Positions 7,905 to 15,095 of a DNA stretch of 27,114 bases are shown here, in pieces. Position 1 is the first letter of the stretch; every line of letters begins with the position of its first letter. Below the pieces are notes generated by a model. The model had not been told where the DNA came from, ran no database searches, and worked only from the letters and a program-made list of their open reading frames with translations. Position numbers and translations under genes: made by a program. Location: positions 1 to 27,114 of the forward strand of contig DAIRGS010000061.1 in assembly GCA_036794395.1 (NCBI GenBank), given 5' to 3'. The stretch comes from DASXMX01 sp036794395 (lineage in GTDB: Bacteria > Planctomycetota > Phycisphaerae > Tepidisphaerales > Tepidisphaeraceae).

Positions 7905-10900
7905 CTATGGGTAGGTCGTAGGCGGGCTGGCAGCCGGCTTAGGCAACGTTTTCACCGCAATATTCCCTAAATTGAGGCGTCCGGAGTCCGAGGCAACGTT
8001 CACCGGAACGGTGGCATGTGCGATCTCCGGAGATCGAGGCGCACGGCGTCCCGCGGATGGCCCTGCCAGAATTCTTACATTCAGCACGTACTGGCCGGAC
8101 GGAACATCGTAAATGGTAAATTGGTGTCCGTCGATGATTTTGCCGCTGTAGAACTGGCGTCGCGGATCGGCTTGTGCGAAGACTTTGTCCGGTTCGTCGC
8201 CAAGGTCGGACGCCGGTCGAAGCGTAACGAACGCTTGCCCCCGATCTGGCCGAAATTCCGAGTAGACGCGATCCACACCCAGATCGGCCGGCAACTGCAA
8301 CAGACCCGTCACTTGGCGGCCCGTTCCTCCAATATGGACCGTTTCGGTCTGCCCCGGCTTGGGATCAATCGTTACTCGCGCCGCCAGCCCAAGAAGTTCG
8401 TAAAGTCCCACTGCCTGAGGAATCGAAGGGACATGTTCGAACACAAACGACCCATCCGACTGCGTGGTCGCCGACAACATCCAATTGATTGGCGCGCTTC
8501 GTGATCGCGCATTGGCATCCAATGGATAGATACCCATTCGCACATTTCGGGGCGTTGCGTCTCCCTGTTTGAATTGCCCTTCCACGCGCGACCACGCGAT
8601 CAACCGGATGGGATTGCCAGGCTTTAAACTTGTGGATTCGATTTGTGCATAACCCTTCGGATGAACGGCCACAATTGCCCCAGGCGCCAATCCCCGTACG
8701 AGTTCGAAGCGCCCTTCAGCATCGGTCTTTGCGATCACCTCAGGGCTCGCCAGGAAGTTGTCGGATATTTTTGCGTTGGCATCGATGAACGCTTGTTGTC
8801 CGGGCGAGACCCAGGCCACCTGGGCGGCTGCCGCGGGAGCGCCGTCGGCATCAATCAACCGACCGACAATCGGAGGCGCTGCTTCCAGATGGAGGATGTA
8901 CTCATTGGATTCGCCACCGGCGACGATGGGAGATTCGGCCGGCAAATAGCCATCGGCAATGATGCGGATGGCAAGACCCGTGATGGGCCGCGTGTATCCG
9001 CCTCGGCGAATGTATGTGCCATCGGAAGAATCGACGACGTAATGGAGACCCTGATTAAATTCCGCCGGGCCGTCCGGCGAGAATTGGGGGCCGTCAAAGA
9101 CGTGGTAGTATTTGATCGGCGCACCCGTGGCCGCATCGAGTGCGATGATGCGATTTCCGCCACCGACTCTATTTGGCCGGGCTGCCAGCGCAATCCGGTA
9201 GGGTTCGGGGCGAACCTTCGCCCCGGTTACGTTTCCAGCCCCGGCAGTGGGCGATGTTGCGGAGATCGTAAATGCCCGGTCCACGGGCAGCGTTTCAATC
9301 TTGAAATGCCCGCTGGAATCCGAGACGGATCTTCGGCGCGGGGATGGGCGGAATTGGTTGCTCCTCCCCTCCCCCGCCATGACATTTGCCCCTGCGACGG
9401 GAGTGCCATCCCCATCGACTACGACGCCGGTGACCGCCCCGCCACGTTGCACCACAAATTCGACCGGTTTCATGCCAGCCTGAATTTCAACACTTAAGGA
9501 TGTGGAAACGTAATCGTCTGAATACGTCGAGAGTTCATGTTGGCCCGGATCGACGTTGAGGCGAAACGTGCCGTCTTTCCCACTTCGTGCCATCGACGGG
9601 TCCTGACTGATTCCGGACATGCCAATCGAAAGCACGCTATGCTGCGTGAGAACCAGGACATTGGGAACCGGGCTTCCTTTTTCATCTCGCACAGTGCCGA
9701 TCAAAGGCACGCCTCGCGTTAACACGGTAACGGCGGTTCCCGCGCGCACCCGCTCCGGCGATGAAGCCGGGTTATGATTGATTCCCAAATCAATGACAAA
9801 CTGTGGATGCGACACTTGAAGACGCGTGATTTCCGCGATCGGCGGAAATTGCACAGCCCATCGACCCGCAGCGTCGGTCATGGCAAGGCGCTGGCGAATT
9901 CCCATGTCACTCGGGATTTTTCCGCTCGCCTCCACCTCGGCTCCGGCGATCGGTTTACCATCTTCGGCCTGCACCAATCCGCCAAAGCTCACCCATGCCG
10001 GCTTCGGAGCCAGCAAGCCGGGTCGAGGGTCGACCAGATCGACAAGATACAGTTCTGGAATATGCGGAGCCGCATTAACGGCTGCTGTCCACAGACCAAT
10101 GGGAACATCATTTCTCGAGAGCCCGACTTGAAGAAATAGCGCATCATCGCGCGGCATTCCGCCGAATTCATAATAACCGGCCGAATCCGTGGTCCGCGAA
10201 ACTGATTCGATAAACTGACCGTCCGCGCGAGCAACACGCGAAACGACTTGCGCCCCCTCAACTCCATGGCCCTGGATATCGGTCACCCTTCCGTACCACG
10301 TGCAGGGGCTCGAAATGAGCTTCACCGTCAAAGGCTGGGCTATGGAGCCCGGCTGAATTGCGAACAGCGCGGCTTTACCAGATGAATTTGAATGGGCGTA
10401 CCAAAGTGACGGCTCCGAGGTAACCACCGTAACTTCGCATCGCCCCGCGGCATCGGTCGTCGCAAGCGGCGGGCCACCCAGCTTATCGCCGATGCTGACC
10501 GATGGCTGGGGGACGCCCTCGGGTGATACTACGAGAATCGAAATCTTTCGCGGACCAGCCTGCGCAGATGCGGCGGTCTTCAGCATCGACAGCGGAATCA
10601 AAACCGCCGCCAGAGAAACAACAACTCCAATCGCACCGCCTCGCGAAAGAACCCGCCGAGCCTTTGATCCGCTGAGGATCGAACGGACCCGCGTTTCAAG
10701 GGTCGATGGCCGCGCCATTCCCAGCGCCAGTACATCGGTGGAAGAGGAGTTGCGCAATCCTGCAACAATCTGAATAAGCTGCTCGGCATAATCAGGTGCC
10801 GCTTCCCCGGCGTGGAGAACTCGATCGTCTGATGCGCGCTCGGCTTCTGATCGAAGTTGGCGAACCGCCCACCAGACAAGCGGGTTGTACCAGTGCATCG

Positions 10901-11714
10901 CCCTGGCGACCTTGCCGACCAGCAACCACAGGCAATCGAGCCGTTTGACGTGAGCCAACTCGTGGAGCAACACCATACGCCATCGATCCGGCGACCATTC
11001 GGTCGAACTTTTCGGAAGCAGTATCGTCGGGCACAGAATTCCCCAGGTCATCGGCATCAAGGCGTCGTTGCTTGCCAGCAGACAAACGCGGCGATTCAGG
11101 TTCAATCGATGAGAAAGCTCGCTCAGGAGCGGTTGCCATTGTGATTCGATTCGTGACGACTGGAGCGACAGCCGGAATAGCATCAACCGGGCGAGGATCA
11201 ATGGGATGATCGCGACGGCTACCCCAGCCAGCCATAGGGTCATGACATAGAACGCCCAGCCGGGCCGTGGCAAATTTGCAGCGAGAACCGGCTTGATTGA
11301 TGGTGATTGCGCGATAGTCGGCTGTTCCGCAAATGGCGCGTTTCCTGAGCTAACGTCACGATGCGGCGATGTGACAGCTTGAACGATGGGACGTATTCCG
11401 GGGGCTTTAGGCTCATTGTCGAGCGGAAAGTTCGCCGGCACGATTTGTGCCTGCAATTGCGGCGGGCGAATGGCCGAAGTCGTTTTCCAAGGCGGCAGCA
11501 CGCGCCAACCCGGCAAACCAACCGACAACACCGGTATCAGCAAGACGGCACTCAGCGCGCACGCCCAGATCAGGTGCCTAAGCGCCGCGCCGGCACGGCG
11601 CAGCAAATGGGTCGCCGTGATCGCGATAATGATGACCGCCGCCCCTTTGACGGCGCTATCGAGCAGGACCGGATAAACAAGATCAGCCGCGTGCTTGAAT
11701 AGATCGAGGTTCAT
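7905..11714 (-). CDS. M56 (BlaR1-type) membrane metallopeptidase with carboxypeptidase-regulatory-like repeats
   Basis: Integral-membrane zinc protease of the BlaR1/MecR1 superfamily, 1269 aa. Transmembrane helices lie near residues 20-40, 47-66 and 152-180. The zinc motif HELAH is at 251-255 with downstream SEAERASDDRVL (about 289-300) carrying the third-ligand region, and a further helix is near 362-380. Instead of BlaR1's penicillin-binding sensor, the region after residue 390 is a string of Ig-like carboxypeptidase-regulatory/CNA-B-like modules, visible as repeated GxVxDxxGxPVxxAxV patterns, presumably extracytoplasmic. The start overlaps the blaI stop by 4 nt (ATGA). By analogy, signal sensing activates the protease, which leads to BlaI inactivation. 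The signal is unknown; a beta-lactam role is not supported because no beta-lactamase is nearby. Confidence 0.9.
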   Translation of the reverse strand: MNLDLFKHAADLVYPVLLDSAVKGAAVIIIAITATHLLRRAGAALRHLIWACALSAVLLIPVLSVGLPGWRVLPPWKTTSAIRPPQLQAQIVPANFPLDNEPKAPGIRPIVQAVTSPHRDVSSGNAPFAEQPTIAQSPSIKPVLAANLPRPGWAFYVMTLWLAGVAVAIIPLILARLMLFRLSLQSSRIESQWQPLLSELSHRLNLNRRVCLLASNDALMPMTWGILCPTILLPKSSTEWSPDRWRMVLLHELAHVKRLDCLWLLVGKVARAMHWYNPLVWWAVRQLRSEAERASDDRVLHAGEAAPDYAEQLIQIVAGLRNSSSTDVLALGMARPSTLETRVRSILSGSKARRVLSRGGAIGVVVSLAAVLIPLSMLKTAASAQAGPRKISILVVSPEGVPQPSVSIGDKLGGPPLATTDAAGRCEVTVVTSEPSLWYAHSNSSGKAALFAIQPGSIAQPLTVKLISSPCTWYGRVTDIQGHGVEGAQVVSRVARADGQFIESVSRTTDSAGYYEFGGMPRDDALFLQVGLSRNDVPIGLWTAAVNAAPHIPELYLVDLVDPRPGLLAPKPAWVSFGGLVQAEDGKPIAGAEVEASGKIPSDMGIRQRLAMTDAAGRWAVQFPPIAEITRLQVSHPQFVIDLGINHNPASSPERVRAGTAVTVLTRGVPLIGTVRDEKGSPVPNVLVLTQHSVLSIGMSGISQDPSMARSGKDGTFRLNVDPGQHELSTYSDDYVSTSLSVEIQAGMKPVEFVVQRGGAVTGVVVDGDGTPVAGANVMAGEGRSNQFRPSPRRRSVSDSSGHFKIETLPVDRAFTISATSPTAGAGNVTGAKVRPEPYRIALAARPNRVGGGNRIIALDAATGAPIKYYHVFDGPQFSPDGPAEFNQGLHYVVDSSDGTYIRRGGYTRPITGLAIRIIADGYLPAESPIVAGGESNEYILHLEAAPPIVGRLIDADGAPAAAAQVAWVSPGQQAFIDANAKISDNFLASPEVIAKTDAEGRFELVRGLAPGAIVAVHPKGYAQIESTSLKPGNPIRLIAWSRVEGQFKQGDATPRNVRMGIYPLDANARSRSAPINWMLSATTQSDGSFVFEHVPSIPQAVGLYELLGLAARVTIDPKPGQTETVHIGGTGRQVTGLLQLPADLGVDRVYSEFRPDRGQAFVTLRPASDLGDEPDKVFAQADPRRQFYSGKIIDGHQFTIYDVPSGQYVLNVRILAGPSAGRRAPRSPEIAHATVPVNVASDSGRLNLGNIAVKTLPKPAASPPTTYP

Positions 11715-12100
11715 GATCGCTTCCCCTTTTCGCGGGTCTTTCGAATGAGGTCATTGAGGCGCTTGAGCTCATCGTCATCGAGTTTGGAATCCGGGTCGGC
11801 CAGATGTGCCGCGAGGGCATCGCCCAGCGAGCCGCCGAAGAACGTCTGAACGACGCGGCGCATCGCCCGCTGCCCGACGCGCTGGCGGGGGCGGGTTGGG
11901 CGATAGACGAATTCACGGCCGGTCAATGTGTGGGCGAGATGGCCTTTTTCCTCGAGAATCCGCATCAGTGTACGGACCGAGGTGCGCGAAGGCGGATCGT
12001 CCATGGCGGCGACAACATCGGTCGCAGTGGCCTGGCCCATTTGCCAGACCACATCCATGATCTGCCGCTCGCGGCGGCTCAACTCTGAAGGCTCGGACAT
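11711..12100 (-). CDS. BlaI/MecI/CopY family transcriptional repressor
   Basis: Dimeric winged-helix repressor of about 129 aa. The DNA-binding part is LSRRERQIMDVVWQMGQATATDVVAAM followed by RTSVRTLMRILEEKGHL and the wing GREFVYRPT. The helical C-terminus (VVQTFFGGSLGDALAAHL) matches the family's dimerisation part. The ATG at 12100 has GGGAGGA 8 nt upstream; the in-frame GTG at 12145 lies upstream of the predicted -10 and is rejected. The gene is first in a two-gene operon with the M56 protease. A palindrome over the promoter suggests autorepression relieved by proteolysis, as in bla/mec systems. Confidence 0.93.
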   Translation of the reverse strand: MSEPSELSRRERQIMDVVWQMGQATATDVVAAMDDPPSRTSVRTLMRILEEKGHLAHTLTGREFVYRPTRPRQRVGQRAMRRVVQTFFGGSLGDALAAHLADPDSKLDDDELKRLNDLIRKTREKGKRS

Positions 12101-12116
12101 CGTTGCGGTCCTCCCG

Positions 12117-12136
12117 TCGGTTAAAAAATTAACCGA
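12117..12136 (-). promoter_or_regulatory. Palindromic operator candidate for BlaI-like repressor
   Basis: A perfect 20-nt dyad, TCGGTTAA-AAAA-TTAACCGA, lies 17 nt upstream of the blaI start and overlaps the predicted -10 box. Position and symmetry fit an autoregulatory BlaI-family operator. It does not match the TACA/TGTA core of the bla/mec operators, so binding specificity would differ. Confidence 0.65.
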
Positions 12137-12155
12137 TGAGAACACACGATGTCAA
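12127..12155 (-). promoter_or_regulatory. Sigma70-type promoter of the blaI-M56 operon
   Basis: On the minus strand TTGACA (12155-12150) is followed by a 17-nt spacer and TTAATT (12132-12127). The -35 matches consensus 6/6 and the -10 4/6. The -10 falls within the dyad at 12117-12136. Confidence 0.65.
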
Positions 12156-12182
12156 CAAAAATATGGATTGTCGCTGAGCCGG

Positions 12183-12430
12183 TCAGTCGTTGGATGTTAG
12201 ATCGCGTGCGAGGCGGTCGGCGGTCGGCGGTCGGCGGCGACATCAAGCTTAAGGGTGTTGAAATAGGCCTGCTGACGGAGCGCCGCCCGCACGCGCCGCA
12301 CTTTAGCTTTACGCAAATCGCCACCGGCCTTGAGCCGTGCGAGCAATCCCACGACCATCGCTATCTCAGGGTCGGTGGCGGCGCTGCGCCGGCGATTTGG
12401 ATGAGACGTTGTGGTGTTAAATCGCTTCAT
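12183..12430 (-). pseudogene. FlgM-like anti-sigma C-terminal-domain protein, frameshifted by a 7-bp tandem repeat
   Basis: The minus-strand frame from the ATG at 12430 encodes a short basic protein whose core (LRKAKVRRVRAALRQQAY, then LKLDVAADR) aligns without gaps to the second copy at 14822-15031 and fits the C-terminal domain of FlgM-type anti-sigma-28 factors. As sequenced it stops at 12197 with an off-family tail RRPPTASHAI. Just before the tail lie three tandem copies of GGCGGTC (12212-12232, plus strand). With a single copy the frame continues as DRLARDLTSND and stops at 12183-12185, matching the paralogue's DRLAGELGES. I therefore read it as a frameshifted or repeat-switchable gene. 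The start is weak (no clear Shine-Dalgarno). No flagellar genes are in the window. Confidence 0.55.
12212..12232. repeat. Three perfect tandem copies of a 7-bp unit (GGCGGTC)
   Basis: The unit is repeated at 12212-12218, 12219-12225 and 12226-12232, followed by a degenerate fourth (GGCGGCG). Because 7 is not a multiple of 3, each copy gained or lost shifts the reading frame of the FlgM-like gene that contains it. Confidence 0.9.
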
Positions 12431-12439
12431 GGAATACAA

Positions 12440-12471
12440 CCGGGACAGCTCTGAACCGGGGCAGCTCTGAA
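12440..12471. repeat. 16-bp tandem duplication upstream of the first FlgM-like gene
   Basis: Units 12440-12455 and 12456-12471 differ at one position (CCGGGACAGCTCTGAA versus CCGGGGCAGCTCTGAA). The array lies just upstream of the ATG at 12430. Its CGGG..AGCTCTGAATT end recurs near 13888-13902. Confidence 0.75.
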
Positions 12472-12518
12472 TTAACTCGTTGGACGCCTCCACCCAAACA
12501 CCAATGCGAGTTTTACAA

Positions 12519-12740
12519 TCAAAGCAGTGCGACGAATTCGTCCACGCTCATGGCCGCGTTTCGAATAAGCGCTCTTAAAGTTCCGGGTGCCAATGCTCGA
12601 TGCTGCGGAACTGACAAGCTGACATCGGAGCCGCTCTTCAGGAGGATGACGTGGCTGCCGCGCTGGCGATCCTGTCGCCAGCCCGCACGTTGAAATGCGC
12701 GAACCGCATCATGTCCCGAAACCTGCGGAAGCTTCGCCAT
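12519..12740 (-). CDS. hicA: HicA-family mRNA interferase toxin
   Basis: Small double-stranded-RNA-binding-fold toxin that would cleave mRNA and arrest translation when unopposed. The 73-aa protein has the catalytic His in RQRGSHVILLK (H30), the SVPQHRALAPGTLRALIRNA stretch and the SVDEFVALL end typical of HicA. The ATG at 12740 overlaps the hicB stop (ATGA), giving tight translational coupling with the antitoxin made first. An in-frame upstream extension into hicB is not supported. Confidence 0.9.
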   Translation of the reverse strand: MAKLPQVSGHDAVRAFQRAGWRQDRQRGSHVILLKSGSDVSLSVPQHRALAPGTLRALIRNAAMSVDEFVALL

Positions 12741-12946
12741 CAGACACTGACCTCGATCTCGCGTGTTACCACGGTGAGTGGAATGCCATTGGCCTGCCGG
12801 GCTTCCAGGCATCCCTGGATTGCTTCACGAATATTTGATATCGCTTCCTGTTCGTCGCGCCCCTCCGAAACGCACCCCGGGATTGCCGGACATTCAGCGA
12901 TTACCATTCCCGTTTCGTCGCGATCAAGATTTACAATGAACTTCAT
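12740..12946 (-). CDS. hicB: HicB-family antitoxin (short form)
   Basis: Antitoxin partner of the downstream HicA. The 68-aa protein shows the partial RNase H-like HicB fold: MKFIVNLDRDETGMVIAECPAIPGC, then EGRDEQEAISNIREAIQGCLEA. It ends straight after that domain, so it lacks the C-terminal HTH or RHH DNA-binding domain of full-length HicB; autorepression may be absent or need another factor. The ATG at 12946 has GGAGG upstream. The gene order is hicB-hicA, the reverse of the classic E. coli hicAB order but seen in other genomes. Confidence 0.9.
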   Translation of the reverse strand: MKFIVNLDRDETGMVIAECPAIPGCVSEGRDEQEAISNIREAIQGCLEARQANGIPLTVVTREIEVSV

Positions 12947-13120
12947 TGAAGCCTCCAAAAATAAATTGTATGCGGGCGCAATCCCCGGCGGAATGCAACC
13001 GCTGACGCCAAGAGCCAATGCTTCCCGCCGCCCGGCGGGAAGTTGTTGAGGCAACCTCCTGCGACCTCCATCTTTCCAGATCGATGAATTTCACCTTTGC
13101 ACCTTTACCAACGCGCGACG

Positions 13121-13738
13121 TCAGCTAATGTCAAAATTGACATTGCTTAGATCGAACGGGTCGGGAAACGCTTTGACCATCCTGATCACTTCTTTCCAGA
13201 CGATTGGATTTGTTAGGGTAAGAAAGAGCGGCCTCCCCTTGTTTAAAAAGATCTCTATCCCATCAGTATCCTGCTTAACATCCAGAATATTCGTCAACTT
13301 GATGTTTCTGCTCTCGATACTCCCAATAAAAATCAGCCGCTGGTTGGTCAACGTAGTGTCACCCGTGTCAAGGGTCCGCCACTCCTGCGTTGATTGTGAA
13401 CTACCTGACCATCCGCCGATTGTGACACCTTTCGCAACTCTCACTCGCGACGAGATGCCGGCAGTACTGCGTTCTGCCCGCGTCTCCATAAGGGTAGATC
13501 GATCGGCGAGGATTGCACTTTCACCCGTATTAAGGCTCAGCGAAGAGTCCAGTCGTGGCAAGGTCTTATTCTCCTTGATTCGTTCAAAAAAACTCTTCGC
13601 TTCGATCTCCATATTTTTGCTGTGCTGCTGTGCCTCAACCCTGGTAATTTCGCGCCCGCGCCGGATCAGTGGAACGAAACCGATAATCATGGCTATAACC
13701 AGACACGCGATTACTAACGGCGCCATTGTGTCCTCCAA
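13121..13738 (-). CDS. Membrane-anchored protein with PH-like (GRAM/bPH-type) domain, unknown function
   Basis: 205 aa with one N-terminal transmembrane helix (APLVIACLVIAMIIGFVPLI), a charged helical linker (about 30-60), and a C-terminal beta-rich domain with LDTGDTTLTNQRLIFIG and an ILDVKQDTDGIEIF stretch. The TNQRLIF pattern is typical of bacterial PH/GRAM-like domains that bind membranes or proteins. The start is either 13738 (MEDTMAPL) or 13726 (MAPL). It lies 174 nt upstream of hicB on the same strand. I do not recognise a specific family; the PH-like call is moderate. Confidence 0.65.
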   Translation of the reverse strand: MEDTMAPLVIACLVIAMIIGFVPLIRRGREITRVEAQQHSKNMEIEAKSFFERIKENKTLPRLDSSLSLNTGESAILADRSTLMETRAERSTAGISSRVRVAKGVTIGGWSGSSQSTQEWRTLDTGDTTLTNQRLIFIGSIESRNIKLTNILDVKQDTDGIEIFLNKGRPLFLTLTNPIVWKEVIRMVKAFPDPFDLSNVNFDIS

Positions 13739-13859
13739 TATCCCCCGAATCGCTCTTCGCGGACTGAAGCTGCAACGGTGACGGTCCTCTTTCCTAATCG
13801 ATTAACGTCACTCTGTCACCTTCGCATGACGATCAGATTCCTTGGGGAACACAATCGGC

Positions 13860-13895
13860 AATGCCTTAACGGGACAGAATGCCTTAACGGGAGCT
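13860..13895. repeat. 18-bp direct duplication
   Basis: Units 13860-13877 and 13878-13895 share AATGCCTTAACGGGA at their start. The second runs into GAGCTCTGAATT, which resembles the repeat at 12456-12473 with a 2-nt indel, so related repeat units bracket the hicBA/PH-like region. Confidence 0.7.
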
Positions 13896-14167
13896 CTGAA
13901 TTTCCTTGGAAGCTGCAAGCGTCATTCACCGTTCGACCAATGTAATCCCAACTACAACTCCCCGATTAGAAGAACCCGCCCTGCTTACGGCGTCCGGTGT
14001 CTTCGACTCGACTGAGCTCGTCGCAGGCCGGATGGGGAGAAACACTACACCCGCATCGGCCACCGGCCGATCCCTCGCCTTCCACAACACCCCTTTCACC
14101 GCAACCCAGGGAGAAGCGTGTTTTTCCAAACATTAGTACCGACACGTCGAAACCCCCGGCCGCCTCG

Positions 14168-14191
14168 CCTCCCCCACCCCCACCCCACGCC
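14168..14191 (-). other. G-quadruplex-forming motif on the minus strand
   Basis: The plus strand carries C-runs (CCCCC-A-CCCCC-A-CCCC) preceded by further C-runs to 14153. The minus strand therefore has three G4-5 tracts with single-nucleotide loops and a fourth after a longer loop, a strong sequence-level quadruplex pattern in untranslated DNA. Confidence 0.5.
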
Positions 14192-14701
14192 GGGTGCAGA
14201 AATGTACTCAGCGCCGCCCCGGCTCTCGCAGCGCAACCAAATATATAAATCTATTAAACACAACTAAACCCCGCCCGCACCCAACTCCCTCCTCACCGCA
14301 TCACCCGCGCTTTTCGGATTCAGCATTCAACATTCCTCCCTCCACACCCCGCATTTACGAAGAGCCTCTAAAACTCCCGTGCGTCAGCTCCTCCCCTCCG
14401 TGCCTCCGTGCCTTCGTGCCTCCCCCACCCTGCCCTTCGCGACCTCATCCCCCCGACTTTCGCTGTCAATTGTCAATTATCAATTGTCCATTCCCCTCGC
14501 CGTAAGTCCTTATTCTTGAGTTGGACCCTGGCGCATGCACCCATTTTTCGCAGTCCCCCTAACCCCCATATCAGCGAAAGGCGTTAGCCGCACCCACAAA
14601 AACCACGCGCGCCGGCGTGTTCAAATGTTACCCGCTCGTGCGGACACGCCTCCGTGCCTTCCTATCCGGATAGCACTATAATGCCAAATTACTCGAAAAA
14701 T

Positions 14702-14790
14702 TGTTCCGTACTGTTCCGAAGTGTTCCGCGCTGTTCCTAGCGCGCTCCGCCATGCTGGCCAATGCAACACAATGAAACGAAATGCAACAC
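14702..14790. repeat. Two arrays with 10-bp periodicity
   Basis: TGTTCC recurs every 10 nt at 14702, 14712, 14722 and 14732 with variable 4-nt tails. After a 19-nt gap, three 10-nt units starting AATG (14761, 14771, 14781) follow, the first and third identical (AATGCAACAC). Ten-nucleotide spacing places each unit on the same helical face. Confidence 0.7.
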
Positions 14791-14821
14791 GCCACGTCTC
14801 AGCAACCGCGATCCAACGCTT

Positions 14822-15031
14822 TCAACTCTCGCCCAGTTCACCGGCGAGGCGGTCGATGGCTACTTCGAGCTTGAGAAGGTTGAGGTAGGTGTCCTGGCGA
14901 ACGGCGGCTTTGACGTGGCGGACCTTGATCTTGCGCACGTCGCGGCCCTGTCGAATACGCTTGAGCATGCGGGCGAGGGTGGCGTCCTTCGTTGCGGCCC
15001 GGCTCGACTCTTTGTTGGCTGACTTCTTCAT
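14822..15031 (-). CDS. FlgM-like anti-sigma C-terminal-domain protein (intact copy)
   Basis: 69-aa protein with a basic N-terminus (MKKSANKESSRAATKD) and a C-terminal region VRKIKVRHVKAAVRQDTY followed by LLKLEVAIDRLAGEL. Spacing and residues match the sigma-binding helices of FlgM (R..KV...K..I..G.Y....+.+A..L). It is a clear paralogue of the frameshifted gene at 12183-12430. FlgM proteins inhibit the flagellar sigma factor; this protein lacks a normal N-terminal part and has no flagellar neighbours, so the target sigma factor is open. It follows the 121-aa unknown gene by 64 nt on the same strand, probably as an operon. Confidence 0.6.
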   Translation of the reverse strand: MKKSANKESSRAATKDATLARMLKRIRQGRDVRKIKVRHVKAAVRQDTYLNLLKLEVAIDRLAGELGES

Positions 15032-15095
15032 TCACGTCCGTAAAAAACTGCCGTGCGACGCCCGCCCTCAGACGGGCGCTCGCGCGGCGCATCGT

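Larger units (their letters stand above)
13739..14821. other. Gene-free, repeat-rich, pyrimidine-rich intergenic region
   Basis: About 1.1 kb with no frame that looks like a gene on either strand. It contains an 18-bp direct duplication (13860-13895), a C-rich stretch with G-quadruplex potential on the minus strand (14168-14191), repeated CTCCGTGCC/CTTCGTGCC words (about 14394-14425), repeated TCAATTGTCAATTATCAATT words (14466-14487), and two arrays with 10-bp periodicity (14702-14741 and 14761-14790). Confidence 0.7.

Noticed and set aside
7211..7921. 236-codon plus-strand frame overlapping ftsY in another frame
   Set aside because: Arg/His-rich frame-shifted reading of ftsY without features.
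14194..14505. 103-codon Pro/Ser-rich plus-strand frame
   Set aside because: Arises from the pyrimidine-rich tract; no start signal or conserved feature.
14702..14790. CRISPR-like array
   Set aside because: Units are 10 nt with no unique spacers, and no cas genes are present.
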